A stretch of DNA of 64,000 nt from an uncultured Eubacterium sp. (lineage in GTDB: Bacteria > Bacillota > Clostridia > Lachnospirales > CAG-274), in the NCBI GenBank assembly GCA_900551755.1, contig URXK01000006.1:25212-89211 (forward strand), written 5' to 3'. Positions 16,380-23,110 of the stretch are shown here, in pieces; within the stretch, counting starts at the first letter, position 1; every line of letters begins with the position of its first letter. The notes under the pieces were generated by a model that was not told where the DNA came from, ran no database searches, and worked only from the letters and a program-made list of their open reading frames with translations. The translations under genes and the position numbers were made by a program.

Positions 16380-17342
16380 CTACAAACGCTCTTGTTTTCT
16401 GCGTACAATTTTTTCAAGCTCCTCATTACTGTATATTTTTTGATTATAATTATTAAATTTCCCGGCAGGAATTTTAACTTGCGAATTTTTGACTTCTCGT
16501 ATCTGCCAGTTATCCATAACAGCCTTTAAACTTTCAAAATTCTGTATAGGTCTGCCGCCCAGTTTCCAACCGTTCGCCTTGTAATAGTTATAAAAATACA
16601 CAGGATTATAGCTGTAGTTGTTGTTGTGTATATAATTTTCAATATCCTGAATATCAGGTATATAACAACAACTACAATCATTATCACTATAATTAATATA
16701 ATTATTATTAATATTACTCATATTAGTCTTATTATGGGTCTGATTTTCATACCTCGAGGTGTGTTTTTTAGACCTTGAGGTACAATTTTCAGACCTCGTG
16801 GTCTGATTTTTAAACCCTGTGGTATAATTTTCAGACCTCGTGGTCTGATTTTTAGACCTAGCAGAAGTGCAATCCTCACCATCATCAAATTTGGACTGAA
16901 TTTTAAGAGCAGACACAACACTATTTTCATTTTCAGCAGCAGAATCAGACACTTCAACATCATCATCTATATTTTCTTCTTCAAGCTGTTTAAATATATT
17001 AAAAACGTAGATAATGTCAGCCTTGCCAAATTCACGCTTAAATCTCATAATAAGATTATATTTATCAAGCTCTTTGAGAAGTGCGACAGCCTTACTTTTG
17101 CTACAATTTAATGATTTCTGCACTTCTGTAACCTTGTATATTATGTAAACTTTATTTTCATCGTCAAGCCAATTGTTTTTACGACTAAGTGACATTCTGT
17201 CAAGCATAAGTCCATAAAGAAGTTTGGCATCGGTTGACATATTCTTGAAATATTCGTTAGTAAAAAGTTCTTTAGGTATTCTGTAAAAACTGAATTGGTC
17301 AGCCTCAACACCATAATAAAAATCAAATCTGCTCATTATCAT
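16380..17342 (-). CDS. repA: RepA_N-type replication initiator
   Basis: 320 residues. Residues about 1-115 match the RepA N-terminal domain found in theta-replicating plasmids and ICEs of Firmicutes: FYRIPKELFTNEYFKNMSTD, AKLLYGLMLDRMSLS, and a winged-helix-like stretch with QKSLNCSKSKAVALLKEL. The middle (about 157-205) is a low-complexity run of seven-residue repeats encoded by a palindromic 21-bp DNA array. The C-terminal part (about 220-320) is the variable host-specific domain. AGGAGGCG precedes the ATG. Known: in RepA_N plasmids such as pAD1 the origin lies inside the rep gene, so this gene probably carries its own origin. ssb is 21 bp upstream. Confidence 0.9.
   Translation of the reverse strand: MIMSRFDFYYGVEADQFSFYRIPKELFTNEYFKNMSTDAKLLYGLMLDRMSLSRKNNWLDDENKVYIIYKVTEVQKSLNCSKSKAVALLKELDKYNLIMRFKREFGKADIIYVFNIFKQLEEENIDDDVEVSDSAAENENSVVSALKIQSKFDDGEDCTSARSKNQTTRSENYTTGFKNQTTRSENCTSRSKKHTSRYENQTHNKTNMSNINNNYINYSDNDCSCCYIPDIQDIENYIHNNNYSYNPVYFYNYYKANGWKLGGRPIQNFESLKAVMDNWQIREVKNSQVKIPAGKFNNYNQKIYSNEELEKIVRRKQERL
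16727..16873. repeat. 21-bp iteron-like tandem repeats inside repA (candidate replication origin)
   Basis: Units with a 21-bp period start at 16748, 16769, 16790, 16811 and 16832, with degenerate copies at about 16727 and 16853. The best units (16790, 16832) read CAGACCTCGTGGTCTG plus a T run, and AGACC/GGTCT forms an inverted repeat within each. Position inside the central part of a RepA_N gene matches the known origin location for this initiator family. Confidence 0.75.
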
Positions 17343-17363
17343 TAAAATTCGCCTCCTGTTTAT

Positions 17364-17777
17364 TTAAAACGGCAAGTCCTCATCTTCATCGCACTCGGTA
17401 AAGCCACTTATACCATCACTGATAGAAGTGTTTTCGTCCTTATCTGCACTTTTCTTTTCACAAAAATAAAAATCATCAACTATAACATTTGCGGAATATC
17501 GTTTATTTCCGTCCTTATCATTGTAGCTGTTTATCTGTAACCTACCGTCCAAAGCAATCTTATTTCCCTTATTAAAGAATTTGCTTATACTTTCACCACG
17601 TTTCCCAAAAGCAACACAGTTAATAAAATCAGCAGTTGGTTCACCTTCCTGTCTGTTTCTAGAGAAAGGTCTGTCAACAGCAACTACAAATCTGCATATA
17701 GCTAAAGGCTCAGAAGCTTGTGTATATTTAATCTCTGCATCTCTTGTTAATCTTCCCAGTAAAATAACTCTATTCAT
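17364..17777 (-). CDS. ssb: Single-stranded DNA-binding protein
   Basis: 137 residues. The OB-fold starts MNRVILLGRLTRDAEIKYT and continues through FVVAVDRPF, FINCVAFGKRGESISKFFNKGNKIALDGRLQ, all hallmark SSB segments. It ends in the acidic tip DEDEDLPF used by SSBs to recruit partners. GAAAGGAAG precedes the ATG. The start overlaps the upstream XRE gene by 8 bp, and repA follows, forming a regulator-ssb-repA unit. Probably protects single-stranded DNA during transfer and replication of the element. Confidence 0.96.
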   Translation of the reverse strand: MNRVILLGRLTRDAEIKYTQASEPLAICRFVVAVDRPFSRNRQEGEPTADFINCVAFGKRGESISKFFNKGNKIALDGRLQINSYNDKDGNKRYSANVIVDDFYFCEKKSADKDENTSISDGISGFTECDEDEDLPF

Positions 17778-18210
17778 TTTTCATCTTCCTTTCTGACCAA
17801 ATAAAAGATATTACCTCGTTTTCTGTTAAGAATACGCTTTTTCCAATATCTTTATATAAGTAATTTATTGTTTCATTATCATCATTTAAACATACAAATC
17901 CAAAATTTGTTAATTTTATAATATCTAATTTATCAATTACTATTGATTTATTTAAGTTATCTGTATATGTTCTATAACAGCTAAATATATTTATATTAGG
18001 ATTATCTGTTCTGCCGAGAAGGTAGTCAACAGAACAATTTAAATATTCAGATATAGCTTGAATTTTATCTACTGATGGTTTTTGTCCTCGTTTCATATTA
18101 GCGATAATACTTGGCGATAATTCAGCTCTTTTTAGCATTTGGTCTACCGATAATCCTCTTTGTTTAGTAACAAATAGGATTTTATCTATATTTTTTTGTA
18201 AATCATACAT
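17770..18210 (-). CDS. XRE-family transcriptional regulator
   Basis: 146 residues. N-terminal HTH_XRE at about residues 8-65 (QRGLSVDQMLKRAELSPSIIANMKRGQKPSVDKIQAISEYL, ending SVDYLLGRTDN). The C-terminal half is unassigned. First gene of the regulator-ssb-repA unit, with GGAGG ahead of the ATG. The upstream region (18211-18320) also contains a promoter for a divergent plus-strand peptide gene, so this protein may control both directions. Probably a repressor of the replication/transfer genes; that is inference. Confidence 0.88.
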   Translation of the reverse strand: MYDLQKNIDKILFVTKQRGLSVDQMLKRAELSPSIIANMKRGQKPSVDKIQAISEYLNCSVDYLLGRTDNPNINIFSCYRTYTDNLNKSIVIDKLDIIKLTNFGFVCLNDDNETINYLYKDIGKSVFLTENEVISFIWSERKMKNE

Positions 18211-18256
18211 AAAATTTACCTCCTATATTAATTTATTTCAAAATGTATCATAAATA

Positions 18257-18285
18257 TTGCCCTTTATTATATCTTATGTTATACT
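18257..18285 (+). promoter_or_regulatory. Promoter for the 23-residue peptide gene
   Basis: TTGCCC (18257-18262), a 17-bp spacer, TATACT (18280-18285). It overlaps the minus-strand promoter region of the XRE gene (-10 TATAAT near 18272), so the two units are divergent. Confidence 0.5.
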
Positions 18286-18320
18286 TTTAAAGTCAGGCAG
18301 TGGAAAGTAGGAAATTGCTT

Positions 18321-18392
18321 ATGAAAAAAATATTACTTATACTTTTAATAGTAATTATTTTCTTGACTATTTTGCCTGTAAAGGTGTACTAG
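18321..18392 (+). CDS. Tiny hydrophobic membrane peptide (possible toxin-like or signalling peptide)
   Basis: 23 residues: MKK, then about 16 consecutive hydrophobic residues, then LPVKVY. It has a start behind a weak TAGGAA site and a promoter at 18257-18285. Size and shape resemble type I toxin peptides, but there is no match to a named family that I recognise. A probable small RNA is encoded 175 bp downstream. Coding status is uncertain. Confidence 0.4.
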   Translation: MKKILLILLIVIIFLTILPVKVY

Positions 18393-18531
18393 TTTAAGTA
18401 AAGATAGTAGCTTGTCTTTTAAATAATACTTAATACATATAATGACTGACTATCATTGTACTGACGAAATCTCTATATACTGCTGTTAACAATATTTATT
18501 TAATGTTTGTCAAAACTTTTTACACAAATTA

Positions 18532-18560
18532 TTGACAAACAAGCTGCTATCTTTTATAAT
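18532..18560 (+). promoter_or_regulatory. Consensus sigma-A promoter for a probable small RNA
   Basis: TTGACA (18532-18537), 17-bp spacer, TATAAT (18555-18560): a perfect consensus promoter. No ribosome site with a long frame follows. The spacer sequence AAGCTGCTATCTTT recurs inverted near 18403-18417. Confidence 0.75.
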
Positions 18561-18566
18561 ATAGTT

Positions 18567-18656
18567 ACATAAGTAATATTTTTACTTTCTATTTAATGCA
18601 GTCTAGTCAACTGCACAATCAAGGGTGACTGCTCTCAAAAGCAGTTGCCCTTTTTT
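18567..18656 (+). ncRNA. Probable small untranslated RNA (about 90 nt)
   Basis: Between the perfect promoter at 18532-18560 and a strong terminator at 18621-18656 (AGGGTGACTGCT paired with AGCAGTTGCCCT, then six T's) lie about 90 bases with a second hairpin, GCAGT/ACTGC. Only a 10-codon frame without a ribosome site is present, so an RNA product is more likely. The rest of 18393-18728 holds no gene that I can support. Its target is unknown; the upstream peptide gene and the replication unit are candidates. Confidence 0.55.
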
Positions 18657-18728
18657 GACTTTAAGACAAGTTTCTGATATTCTTTTAATCAATATTTGTG
18701 TATACATCCTAGTATTCCCCACCAAACT

Positions 18729-19073
18729 CTACAATTTATTACATTTATAAGCATCAACAATTTTTCTTATATCATATTTCTTTGATGTTTCTGTAACTGT
18801 AAAAGTACTTGTTTTACTGTTACAAGGGTTCTTAGGAACATAATAACTGCCAAGATATTTTACTGTATGCTTAAGTTCTGTTATAATTGTTTTCCACATT
18901 TCGATTTTTGTTTGTATTTTCGTAGCATCAGATGGTGCTGCATTTGCTAAATCGTTTTCATTTTTTTCTAAAGCTTTTGTTGCAAGCCTAATTGACTCTT
19001 TATAATCTTGCAGCATTTTACTTTTATCAAGGGACTTTTGTGCTGCTAATCTTTCAGTATAATTCACACCCAT
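18729..19073 (-). CDS. Hypothetical element protein, helical
   Basis: 114 residues when started at the ATG at 19073; the ATG at 19085 is embedded in the ribosome site GGAGGAAGC that serves the inner one. Residues about 8-75 are charged and strongly helical (LAAQKSLDKSKMLQDYKESI and onward), likely coiled coil. The C-terminus ends DIRKIVDAYKCNKL. No known domain recognised. A long inverted repeat with the element palindrome at its tip lies 60-115 bp upstream. Confidence 0.6.
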   Translation of the reverse strand: MGVNYTERLAAQKSLDKSKMLQDYKESIRLATKALEKNENDLANAAPSDATKIQTKIEMWKTIITELKHTVKYLGSYYVPKNPCNSKTSTFTVTETSKKYDIRKIVDAYKCNKL

Positions 19074-19132
19074 TGCTTCCTCCATTTTTTAATTTAATAA
19101 TTGTTATTATATGATATTCATTATTACTGATT

Positions 19133-19190
19133 GAGTAAAAAATAAATATGAACCTTTGGACAACTTGTCCGATAGTTCATATTTATTTTT
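19133..19190. repeat. Long inverted repeat with element palindrome copy 4 at its centre
   Basis: Arms of about 19 bp (AATAAATATGAAC on the left against GTTCATATTTATT on the right, extended outward by matching AGTAAAA/TTTTACT) flank the palindrome copy at 19154-19175 (CTTTGGACAACTTGTCCG). Together they form one nearly continuous cruciform or RNA hairpin of about 58 bases. Confidence 0.75.
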
Positions 19191-19216
19191 ACTATATAAC
19201 TATTAAAAAAACTTAA

Positions 19217-19360
19217 TTATGTAGACAACTTATTGATAAAGTTATTAAGTTTAGTCTTTTTTATAGCATCTTTTAAATCAGAAATATCCCTAATATTATA
19301 CTCATTTTTCAAGTATTCTTTTAAATTTGTTATTTTATTAGTTTCAGTTTCATCTTTCAT
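19217..19360 (-). CDS. Small hypothetical protein (47 residues)
   Basis: A 47-residue, charged, helical frame: MKDETETNK to KLNNFINKLST. AGGGGAG lies about 10 bases before the ATG. Palindrome copy 5 is 23 bp ahead of the start. It is the minus-strand reading of a region that also has a longer open frame on the plus strand; the strong ribosome site favours this one. Function unknown. Confidence 0.5.
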   Translation of the reverse strand: MKDETETNKITNLKEYLKNEYNIRDISDLKDAIKKTKLNNFINKLST

Positions 19361-19382
19361 CAATAATCATCTCCCCTATCTA

Positions 19383-19405
19383 CTTCCGGACAAGTTGTCC
19401 GAAAG
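19383..19405. repeat. Element palindrome copy 5 (best-preserved)
   Basis: CCGGACAAGTTGTCCGAAAG; nearly perfect two-fold symmetry over 23 bp. It lies between the divergent 47-residue gene (minus) and the membrane-protein gene (plus, start 19502). Confidence 0.85.
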
Positions 19406-19501
19406 TTTTATTTTTTTCAATTTAATGTTTCCTTTTTCTACACTTTTTGATATAATTAATTTATTAATTATAAAATTTTATAAAGCCAAAGGAGAAAACA
19501 T

Positions 19502-20146
19502 ATGAACTTTAATATAACAGATTATATAACCCCAGAAACCATTACAGCATTTATTTCAGCTTTTCTTGCATATTTAGGTTCAAAACACATTTTGAGTCCA
19601 AATATTGACAAAAAATTATACAAAAACAGTTTTGCTAAAGCTTACCTACCATTACATAAAATATTCTATATATGCAAACAAACAAATTCCGAAGATAAAA
19701 TAAAAGAAATTTTAAATGATAGTCAAACAAAAAAAACAATAAATAAAATACTTACAGATAAATGTGAGTATTTAACATCTGGACTTGCAGAAAACATTAA
19801 TAATCTTATGGTTAATATCAATGAGAACAATTTTTCTATGCAAGATTTTAATAAAACATATTTTCATATTAAAGAAGATTATGAACAAATTAAAAGAGCT
19901 TTAGGCTATCCGTATTTACCTTTTTCAAGAAATTTTTTTAGAAAAGATAATAAAGGAAGGCTAGAAATTATCTCTAACTTCTTTTATATTTTTGGGACCT
20001 TTTTGATGTATTTTTTGTCCATATTTATTTTTATTTTTATTATCTTAACTATTGGTAAAACCACTTTAAGAGTTACAATAGTATCTATCATATTAGAATT
20101 ATTCCTCTTTATAATATTATGTATTCTTGATAAGGTGCGTTATTGA
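19502..20146 (+). CDS. Membrane protein of unknown function
   Basis: 214 residues. A weakly hydrophobic N-terminal segment (about 10-30) precedes a long soluble, helical, Asn/Lys-rich region (35-155) and two strong C-terminal membrane segments (about 158-182 and 188-210) separated by a very short turn. AAAGGAGAAAACAT precedes the ATG; a TATAAT lies near 19450, and an intrinsic terminator follows. It stands alone as a plus-strand unit. The layout, a cytosolic domain with a membrane hairpin, resembles some exclusion or abortive-infection proteins, but nothing in it identifies a family. Confidence 0.6.
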   Translation: MNFNITDYITPETITAFISAFLAYLGSKHILSPNIDKKLYKNSFAKAYLPLHKIFYICKQTNSEDKIKEILNDSQTKKTINKILTDKCEYLTSGLAENINNLMVNINENNFSMQDFNKTYFHIKEDYEQIKRALGYPYLPFSRNFFRKDNKGRLEIISNFFYIFGTFLMYFLSIFIFIFIILTIGKTTLRVTIVSIILELFLFIILCILDKVRY

Positions 20147-20157
20147 CTTATATTAGC

Positions 20158-20198
20158 AACTAAGACAATTCATTATTGGTTGTCTTAGTTGTTTTTTT
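20158..20198 (+). terminator. Intrinsic terminator after the membrane-protein gene
   Basis: AACTAAGACAA (20158-20168) pairs with TTGTCTTAGTT (20180-20190), followed by GTTTTTTT. Confidence 0.88.
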
Positions 20199-20265
20199 AT
20201 CAAGATAGTCACATAAGTGAACTAAGCTAAAAGCAATATAAAATCTGTAAGCATATATTTATCAC

Positions 20266-20331
20266 TACTTTAAAACTAATTTTGCTACCAATACACCAAG
20301 CAAAGCTGCTAGTAAACATTTAATAATCATA
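20266..20331 (-). CDS. 21-residue hydrophobic peptide
   Basis: A 21-residue frame almost wholly hydrophobic apart from Lys at 4, 17 and 21 (LLAALLGVLVAKLVLK). It begins 5 bp after the stop of the 50-residue gene upstream, behind AAGGGTG. A single membrane helix; could be a membrane-acting peptide. Coding is plausible from spacing but unproven. Confidence 0.4.
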
Positions 20332-20336
20332 TTCTT

Positions 20337-20489
20337 TACGCACCCTTCACACCCAGCTTATAACCCTTAGCAAAAGCAAGCAATTCTCTTTGTTGGCTTT
20401 CATTAAGGCTTCTTGTTAAATTTAAGATTTCTGCAACCTCATCTTTAACTTCAGTTACATTTCCATTTTCAATTAAAACCTTTATCATT
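20337..20489 (-). CDS. Small regulatory-type protein divergent to the XRE repressor
   Basis: 50 residues: MIKVLIENGN at the start, then a helical segment LNLTRSLNESQQRELLAFAKGYKLG. The ribosome site GGAGGTG is excellent, and it has its own promoter (TTGACA 20567-20572, GATAAT 20543-20548 on the minus strand). Proteins of this size and shape next to phage-type repressors are common in Clostridial elements, but the role is unknown. The tiny hydrophobic peptide gene follows in the same unit. Confidence 0.65.
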
Positions 20490-20664
20490 ATTTCACCTCC
20501 TCGCCAAACCATTACAAAATCATTTTTGTCCTTTTGAGTACATTATCACACATTTAAAAGTCTTTGTCAAGCCTTTTTTAAAATATTATTCTATATTTTG
20601 TCTTGACAAGGACATATATTGATGTTACAATACCATTAAAGAAAAGCGAGGTGAAAATAAAAAA
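20490..20664. promoter_or_regulatory. Divergent promoter switch between the 50-residue gene and the XRE repressor
   Basis: Minus promoter: TTGACA at 20567-20572 with GATAAT at 20543-20548 (18-bp spacer). Plus promoter: TTGACA at 20603-20608 with TACAAT at 20626-20631 (17-bp spacer). AAGGACA motifs occur near both (TTGTCC at 20527-20532 and AAGGACA at 20608-20614), candidate operator half-sites for the adjacent XRE protein, as in phage-type switches. Confidence 0.6.
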
Positions 20665-21114
20665 ATGAAACTAAGCGAAAGGGTAAAATTTATACGAAAT
20701 AATTTAGGTATGAATCAAGCTAAATTCGGAGAAATTCTCGGTGTTACACGAAGTGAAATTAAAAATATAGAATTAAATAATTTAAAACAACCAGAGAAAA
20801 AAATTCCTTTACTAAAATTAATGTGCAAGGAATTCAATATTTCTGAAGACTGGCTTATTAACGGGAACGGTACGCCAAGTCTACAAGAAACCAATCAAGA
20901 TGATAATTTTAATATCCAAGAATTTGCTAAAGAACTTGGTGCTACAAATCTTGAAATAGAAATTTTAAAGGCATACTTTGATATGGATAAATCATTAAGA
21001 AAAGAAGTTATAAATCATTTTGTTTCTTACTTAACAGATGACACTCATTCAAAAGCAAAAGAGTTTATAAATGATTTTAAAACTGAAAATAAATGTGATG
21101 ATGAGAATTGCTAA
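20665..21114 (+). CDS. Phage-type XRE repressor
   Basis: 149 residues. HTH_XRE in residues about 5-65 (RVKFIRNNLGMNQAKFGEIL, then VTRSEIKNIELNNLKQP) ending with the usual EFNISEDWLINGNG signature of Clostridial phage/ICE repressors. The C-terminal 80 residues are acidic and helical with no protease (LexA-type) motif visible, so it is probably not self-cleaving. GCGAGGTG precedes the ATG. It faces away from the 50-residue gene across a promoter switch and is the natural candidate to control it. Confidence 0.88.
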   Translation: MKLSERVKFIRNNLGMNQAKFGEILGVTRSEIKNIELNNLKQPEKKIPLLKLMCKEFNISEDWLINGNGTPSLQETNQDDNFNIQEFAKELGATNLEIEILKAYFDMDKSLRKEVINHFVSYLTDDTHSKAKEFINDFKTENKCDDENC

Positions 21115-21131
21115 ATAATAACGGTGTACTA

Positions 21132-21324
21132 TTAAAGCACCCAATTATTTATTTAATATTAAACTAAACTAATACAATAATTTTTGCGTCAGGCTTGTGT
21201 TTTATATTGTAGTATAGTATGTTGTCTTCTCTATCATAAATCATTAAAACATTTGTATCTTTATTATAAGAAATATATTTTTTTATACAATTCATTTTTA
21301 AAACCTCCATTATGGGTGCTTTAA
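21132..21324. repeat. 12-bp perfect inverted repeat bracketing a small gene
   Basis: TTAAAGCACCCA at 21132-21143 and its exact reverse complement TGGGTGCTTTAA at 21313-21324 enclose the 43-residue gene. No target-site duplication is obvious. Confidence 0.6.
21164..21295 (-). CDS. 43-residue hypothetical protein
   Basis: Starts MNCIKKYISYNKDTN, contains VLMIYDREDNILYYNIK, and ends PDAKIIVLV; it looks like a small all-beta protein. A GGAGG site lies 8 bases before the ATG. The gene is bracketed by a perfect 12-bp inverted repeat. Family not recognised. Confidence 0.5.
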   Translation of the reverse strand: MNCIKKYISYNKDTNVLMIYDREDNILYYNIKHKPDAKIIVLV

Positions 21325-21457
21325 AAGACGAACTATTATATCATAAAATATAAACTAAAAAAAATATATTTTTATATCATTTTTATAGACAAAATCTTTC
21401 ATTTATATTAAAATAAATATGTACATATACTATATATTTAAAAAGGAGGATTTTATT

Positions 21458-22720
21458 ATGAAAAGAAAATTAGCACTTACTATTTGTACTATTGTACCAA
21501 TAATTTTTGCGTTTAGTGGCTGTGGTAAAAACGATAACGAATACCCTGAAGATAGCTCTCATAGCTCTATTGAAAATTGGAGTGATGATGAATTAGAAGA
21601 ACTTGATACAGGTGTTAAAGAGACCAAACCATCCAGAAAAATATTAAAGGCGGATTTGTATGACAATATTGTTCAAATAGGTGATGAAGTATTAACAATG
21701 CCTTGTACATACGAAGAGATTATGAAAGCTGATTTAATCCCTGCTGAAGATATTACAGAAAATGCAATATTGGAAGCACAAGAAGATAAAATGGTGGACT
21801 TTACATTAAATAATTCTGAAATAACAATTGGATTTAAAAACAACACTGATAATAGAATAAGTTTAAAAGAAGCACAAGCCTATTTTATAAGTGTTAATGG
21901 TCCTGATGTTATTTTTCCAAAAGGCGTAAAATGCGAAATGTACTTAACTGAATTAGAAGAAAAAGTTGGAAAAGCAACTTATGAAGGTAGTGAGAGTAAA
22001 GTAGCTGGCAGTATCTTGTCTTTATATTATTGTGATTGTCCTTATGTATATATTAACAATGGTAACGAAACATTTATATCTACAAACAATAGAGAAATTA
22101 ACATTACTCTTGACAAAGATAATGGTAAAATACACAATATATCAAGAAATTATAATAATGAAAAATTTGAGGATAAATACACATACAATTTATACGGTAC
22201 TGAATTTACTTTAAACAACGACTTAAAGTGGAAAAATATAGGACTTGATAGATACTATACTGTATTAGAAGACAACGGACATAAATATATTGCAGATATA
22301 TATGTTAGCTTAAATTATTATAATCGCATTCTTTATGATAATGCCAATAAATTTTGTTTGCAACAATTATCAAAACAAAAAGACAATGCTTCCAGTATGT
22401 ATTCTTTGACACCTATTGAAGAAAATACAATAATAAGTCAAACTGATAATAATTATATAATGTATTCCGAATATTATGCTACCAAAAATAGTAATGCAAA
22501 CGACAATAACGCTAATATAGTTGAAGAACATCTTTCTGACTCATCTATAAAAAGTTATGGAATAATTAAATTTAACGACGATAACGACGATGACGCTGCT
22601 AATGTAATTGCATCTCTGTCACCTCTTTATGGAGATGATAGTAAAATTAGTGATAGTGTTAGAAACTCATACGAGAATTTAATTAAAGAGTTGCTTTTAT
22701 CAATAAAGCAAACTAATTAA
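21458..22720 (+). CDS. Putative lipoprotein
   Basis: 420 residues from the ATG at 21458, which has AAAGGAGGATTTT directly before it; the longer upstream frame lacks a ribosome site. The signal peptide ends in the lipobox AFSGC, so it should be lipid-anchored at the outer face of the membrane. The mature part is acidic near the start (residues 25-55), then beta-rich, with repeated Asn/Asp/Tyr and no domain that I can name. It stands between the XRE repressor and the DUF4160 operon and may be cargo. Followed by a T-arm-like hairpin with a T run that may terminate it. Confidence 0.8.
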   Translation: MKRKLALTICTIVPIIFAFSGCGKNDNEYPEDSSHSSIENWSDDELEELDTGVKETKPSRKILKADLYDNIVQIGDEVLTMPCTYEEIMKADLIPAEDITENAILEAQEDKMVDFTLNNSEITIGFKNNTDNRISLKEAQAYFISVNGPDVIFPKGVKCEMYLTELEEKVGKATYEGSESKVAGSILSLYYCDCPYVYINNGNETFISTNNREINITLDKDNGKIHNISRNYNNEKFEDKYTYNLYGTEFTLNNDLKWKNIGLDRYYTVLEDNGHKYIADIYVSLNYYNRILYDNANKFCLQQLSKQKDNASSMYSLTPIEENTIISQTDNNYIMYSEYYATKNSNANDNNANIVEEHLSDSSIKSYGIIKFNDDNDDDAANVIASLSPLYGDDSKISDSVRNSYENLIKELLLSIKQTN

Positions 22721-22736
22721 AAATGAAAATATAAAA

Positions 22737-22786
22737 GCTGTGCTGATGGTTCAGTTCCGCAGGGTTCGATTCCCTGCACATTTTTA
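22737..22786 (+). other. Second tRNA T-arm-like hairpin, probably also a terminator
   Basis: GCAGGG (22759-22764) and CCCTGC (22772-22777) enclose the T-loop TTCGATT; TGTG (22739-22742) can pair with CACA just outside the 3' arm, as an acceptor stem would. A tiny CTGA/TCAG hairpin replaces the rest of a tRNA. ACATTTTT follows. It shares the 13-mer GGGTTCGATTCCC with the 14881-14921 structure. Confidence 0.55.
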
Positions 22787-22790
22787 TAAC

Positions 22791-22812
22791 CTTTGGACAA
22801 CTTGTCTGAAAG
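22791..22812. repeat. Element palindrome copy 6
   Basis: CTTTGGACAACTTGTCTGAAAG, 27 bp ahead of the ATG at 22840. Confidence 0.75.
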
Positions 22813-22839
22813 TATTGATTAAATGAAAGGGAATATAAA

Positions 22840-23040
22840 ATGAAAGTTAATGCTAATTTTGAAATTAATGATAATTTGCTAACTACTCACTTAATGAGTT
22901 TGATTGAAGATATAAAAGTAACAGGTAATTTTAATACAACAGATGAAGCTATTAGCTGGGCTTTTTCAACTTATTTTATGAATTATATAGACAAAAAAAC
23001 AATAACAAATGCAATTCAGATTAGTTGGTTCAGCTTATAA
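22840..23040 (+). CDS. Small hypothetical protein (66 residues)
   Basis: 66 residues, no recognised domain. Begins with MKVNANFEINDNLLTTHLMS and contains TTDEAISWAFSTYFMNYI, possibly a short helical dimerisation segment. GAAAGGGA precedes the ATG; palindrome copy 6 is just upstream. It is separated from the following DUF4160 operon by that operon's own promoter. Confidence 0.5.
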   Translation: MKVNANFEINDNLLTTHLMSLIEDIKVTGNFNTTDEAISWAFSTYFMNYIDKKTITNAIQISWFSL

Positions 23041-23110
23041 AAAGTAAATCTAGGGACAAAAAAAGAAAATTAAACACTAGGATAATCAAAAAATTTTTCA
23101 TAAAAGAGTC

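Noticed and set aside
16718-16966. 82-codon minus-strand frame with regular RPRGLKI-type repeats
   Set aside because: It is a frame-shifted reading of the repA iteron array; repA itself has the domain match and ribosome site.
19233-19505. 90-codon plus-strand frame ahead of the membrane-protein gene
   Set aside because: No ribosome site at its start; it is antisense to a 47-codon gene with a good site and crosses palindrome copy 5.
22737-22786. Complete tRNA gene on the plus strand
   Set aside because: About 50 bases long; no anticodon loop of 7 bases and no D-arm.
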